DNA from: Isoperla grammatica
Lineage: Eukaryota > Arthropoda > Insecta > Plecoptera > Perlodidae
Direction of reading: 5' to 3'
Length of the DNA stretch: 64,000 nucleotides
NCBI GenBank assembly: GCA_945910005.1
Contig: OX246739.1
Coordinates: 12,374,292 to 12,438,291 of the forward strand
In this document: in pieces, positions 60,301 through 64,000 of the stretch
How positions within the stretch are numbered: position 1 is the stretch's first letter
Layout of the letters: each line of letters opens with the position of its first letter
The notes under the pieces: model-generated
The model's database searches: none
The model's input: the letters and a program-made list of their open reading frames with translations, nothing else
What the model was told of the DNA's origin: nothing
Position numbers and translations under genes: made by a program

Positions 60301-63300
60301 TATAATTTGAAAAACACATACATGGAGTGTTTTCCGTCATGACCCTCTTTGCAGACAAATACAATATTATCTAGCTGTAGGCTACGTTGTCAAACCACAA
60401 ATAATAGTAATAATAATAATAATAATAATTATAATAATAATAATAATAACAACAATAATAAAACTTACATATAAACTAAAAAATGTGTAAGAAAAACATT
60501 TCCAATATTGTAATCAGCATGTCCGAAATTTTTCACGAGCCTTATTATATTCCCCTACTGATTAGAATATTAGAAATACTGATGACATATTATATAGTCT
60601 TTACGTCTTTGCGTGAAACCGCACAGTACAATTATTCGCCTTTTATAACACACTCTAGATGTAAAACCGTAATTTTACAATGTTTTAAATATAAAAACCA
60701 TCGTTTCCGGAAAGTGTGTAACTTGAGGACAAAGCCAATGGGTAACATGAGAGGTAGAGTAGACCCACATTTGAAAATGCGCAATGCCCAATTAACTAAC
60801 CAGGGACTTGGGCTACACTAGAAAAATGAAAATACCGGCGGAAACGAGAAATATTACAGAACTGTCCGAAACAAACCCTTACAGCATTGATATGATATGT
60901 TCACATCTTTATTGTTGAGGTCAAAGTTTACACTTTTTATAACCTTCCTTATCTATATTAATCATATTGAGTAACATGTTCTAGCACTTCTGCTCGAAAA
61001 TTAGATTAGTTTAAATATTATTCATACTTAGGACTAAAATATAGACATGTTTTACTACATATGTTGCTAATATCTCAAATGGCGAATAGTGAATATACAT
61101 ATAAAACTATAAGCATTCATAATTGAAATAATGTGAGTATATAATAAACGAAAAACTAGGAATTTATCTTGGGAAAAGATATATCGAATGGAGGGCACAA
61201 AATCTCAACTATACCACTTAAAACCGGATAATACACAATTTGATGTCATGACAGCGAAACATTGAATTTCAGTACAGTACATTAGCCATACATAATATCA
61301 TTTAAAAAAGAAATGTCAACACGACATTGACAAAACAAGTAAATAAGATACGGTCAAGCAGTTTCTAACAGGACTGTACTATTCGGCACTAAATGTTGCA
61401 GATATGATCTCTGGTGGCGAAATCGTGAACTAATAGTTAGAGGGCAACAAAGCCGCTGGATGTCATTTGTCAGTGTCATTTGTCAGTGTTTATATGAGAA
61501 TGGCAACGATTCCAAAGAAACATAAGCGATATTGTTGCATCAGTGAATATCCAGCTTTGCTGGATATTTGCTGGTTGCGTTTTGTTTCCAAGATGCCTTT
61601 GATATTATGGGGATTTTGGATCAGGGGACACACCAAGCATCCGAAGGCCCGAAGTTCATGTTCTGCTCATAATGTTAATTAACCACATGCAATTAAAAGG
61701 CCACCGATTAACACTGCCTCTCTTTCATTGAGGTTCCTTTGGGCTCTATTTGCTTTCAAATATATGTATATTTCAGAATAAAGTTAAAAACTTACTTTGC
61801 GCAATAACAAGTTTAGGCGGATCCATGATCTCCTGTCAGTTTGTTACCCTCTAACTGTCAGCCATGTTGCGCAGCAGTGGTGCTAGCCGTGTGAGTCGGT
61901 CCTATTGACATGCGATTGGGTGTACGTATGTGAGGGGGGGGGGGGGCGCAATCAATGACGGAAAAATCTCACAAAACCATCACCAATTGAATAACGGGGA
62001 GCATCCAATTCGTGACTCGTTACAGTCAGACATAATTGGAAATTATATTAATTGCATTCTGCACAGCACACACACACACCCGTTCCCTTGTGGCCACGAA
62101 CAACGAGGAATATATTGTAACCATATTGATCAACCGTGTGTCCACTGCCGGGTCCAATAATAACGTTATATACACAACACAGTACTGATTAAAGTGATAC
62201 GCTCAAAAATTGAGTAAAAGCAATTATCGATTTCCTGTATTGTGTTTGAGTTTGCGATTGTGTTGTTATACACCAATGAATTGGTCAATTGCATCACCTT
62301 GTGGACGTACACGATAATATTTAGACTCGTTTGAGCAAAGAAATTGAGAACATGTTAACGTGGATAGAAATACACTTCTCTGTTATTGCAATAATACTAT
62401 TTCAGAAGGGGAATGCAGATGAAGATAAAAGACAGTTACATAAAATAATGCGATATGCGGGATTTAAGAGCGCTCGAAAGTAGTTTTGACGTTTTTAGTC
62501 AACTAATTTCTCTTAAACAGATAATAGGATCATCATGAAAATTTACCTGCTTGCAGAGGGGTGTCATATCTTCGCATGATATTAAGTATATTTGTGACAA
62601 GCCTGCTCAAAAAGAATATACTCACGTTTGAATTATGCAAATAAATTACTTTCGCCGAAAATGTTCGGCGAAATAATACGGAGAATCTGTTTAAATATGG
62701 GTACATTATTTTTGAATAGGTTGGTGACAAATGTACTTAATACTATGCATAGATATGACATCCCTCTACAAGTAGGTAGATATTTATAATAATCCTACTA
62801 TTAGTTTAAGAGTAATTGGTTGCCGGCCAATACATCTGTAAAACTCCTGCCGAACGCTCTTCAACGCACGTCCCTATAAGGTCGGGGCCAGCGCCCTAAC
62901 GGCAAGAACCACCACGGACGCCTTACGCACGGATGTTTGGAGTGATGAAGGATGTAATAAGGAAGCCAAAGTAGTTGTGTCTACGCTGCAGCGTGAACTT
63001 GGACGTGGAGTACGACACAAGTAGTAAGTGTACACCCTAACACCGGCAAGCATGGATACGGTGAAAAATGTCACCTCAAGAACAGAATCGTGCAGCGTGA
63101 ATTACACAGAACATCGAAACTCATACGGGTTTTAAGGCTCCAGTTTGCCGATGAGAATAAACGCAGTACTAGCATACGAGTCCTTGAAGTTGTGGGTTTA
63201 GATTCTCGCCACCAGCAATCGTACCTGAGGTGGTTACCATACCATGTATTTCTCCATCATTCTAAACTAATTCATCAACTAACAACCCGCAGTGACCTGA

Positions 63301-64000
63301 AAGTAGCACAGTAGTAAACTGATGTGCATCTTACACCACGGGCACTCCTGCGAAGAATATATGCAAGATGCACCTTTGCCACATCAACCACAACAACAAG
63401 CAATGGTAGTCTTTAAATCATCAGTTAATTATTATTGTCTGAAATATTACAATTTCCCACAAGATGCAGCGATCCCGCATTTACCAAACCACACCGCTTC
63501 TAGATTTAACACCCCTGCATTCTCCACCACTGCACTCTGGTGGTATCTGGGCTGCGCTGACCCCTACTTTACTTTATGACCTGGCAAAACGTGCTCTCTG
63601 AGACTGCCTATGGCTACACCACAATGATGCCCTGATAAGTATAGCGTTGCTTACCTCTCACTTTGTGGCTCCATTTTATGACGTGGTAAGCGGGATTCAT
63701 ATTATATTCTGTAAGCCGGGTGTTTATAATTCTATCAGAGAAGAGTATAAATTATATAGAGTAGCGCTTTTCTTAATCCCAGTTCTCTTCCTAAAGTAAG
63801 GCAACCTAGTTTCGAAACCATTCTTATGAGTAATGCAGGTGAGTTCATATAGCAACTATAAGGCTGAGTAGCTGTGTTCACTGTTTCTCTCGAACGTCAG
63901 AAGGTAGAATTTGAAACGATACTTTCAAAACGTTATTTGTTTCAAAGCCAAATCAAGTTTTGGATTAGATTCAATAATTTACGATGCTGGTTCGATCGTA
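54352..64000. other. non-coding stretch, no gene supported
   Basis: AT-rich. It contains (TAA)n at 60400-60463, a GA dinucleotide run near 56741, a CA run near 62070 and a G13 tract at 61934-61946. Open frames are short and carry no recognisable domain. The short first KLF exon was looked for on the minus strand and not found. Confidence 0.55.
60400..60463. repeat. (TAA)n microsatellite, interrupted
   Basis: TAA/AAT triplets with a few interruptions (TAG, ATT, AAC). Confidence 0.92.

Noticed and set aside
62533..62580. Candidate donor of a short first luna exon (CAAGCAG then GTAAAT on the minus strand)
   Set aside because: The upstream frame lacks the MD.LP, FRELQ and GYFSA motifs expected of KLF6/7 exon 1.

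Overview
This is animal DNA, most likely from an arthropod and probably an insect. It is AT-rich, it has GT-AG introns, and almost all of it is non-coding. It carries tRNA-headed SINEs, a non-LTR retrotransposon, short foldback DNA transposons, minisatellites and many homopolymeric G/C tracts. I see no bacterial operon, ribosomal RNA, CRISPR array or functional tRNA gene. The species cannot be named from the sequence. The placement rests on the KLF6/7 (Drosophila luna) protein sequence and on the repeat types.

Only one host gene can be supported. An 859-bp internal exon at 4251-5109, minus strand, belongs to the KLF6/7/luna family of Kruppel-like zinc-finger transcription factors. It holds the TCYEMERYL entry, an acidic SUMO-site-like region, the TPPSSPE motif and the first C2H2 finger, and it stops inside the HTGEKP linker. 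The exon with fingers 2 and 3 should lie left of position 1. The short first exon (MD.LP...) was not found up to 64 kb. By inference, most or all of 5.1-64 kb is first intron or upstream DNA of this gene.

The rest, from left to right: 8.8-9.06 kb, a 33/52-bp hairpin-forming minisatellite; 14.76-15.28 kb, a foldback element; 16.6-18.1 kb, three more foldback elements around a SINE; 18.8 kb, another SINE; 19.5-19.95 kb, a 108-bp array; 20.7-21.8 kb, an 81-bp array split by a 429-bp SINE; 32-33 kb, a SINE and small duplications; 36.5 kb, a duplicated retroelement 3' end; 41.3 kb, a promoter-like cluster of factor sites; 43.8 kb, a foldback element; 50.0-53.1 kb, a 5'-truncated non-LTR retrotransposon with an intact reverse-transcriptase frame and 39-bp target-site duplications; 53.1-53.7 kb, older retroelement 3' material; 54.07-54.35 kb, an 8-bp alternating purine-pyrimidine array.

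The most informative observation is that the 3' ends of the retrotransposon, of the SINE inside the 81-bp array and of the 36.5-kb repeats look related. This suggests one retrotransposition machinery with SINE dependants. I found no convincing new multi-gene system.
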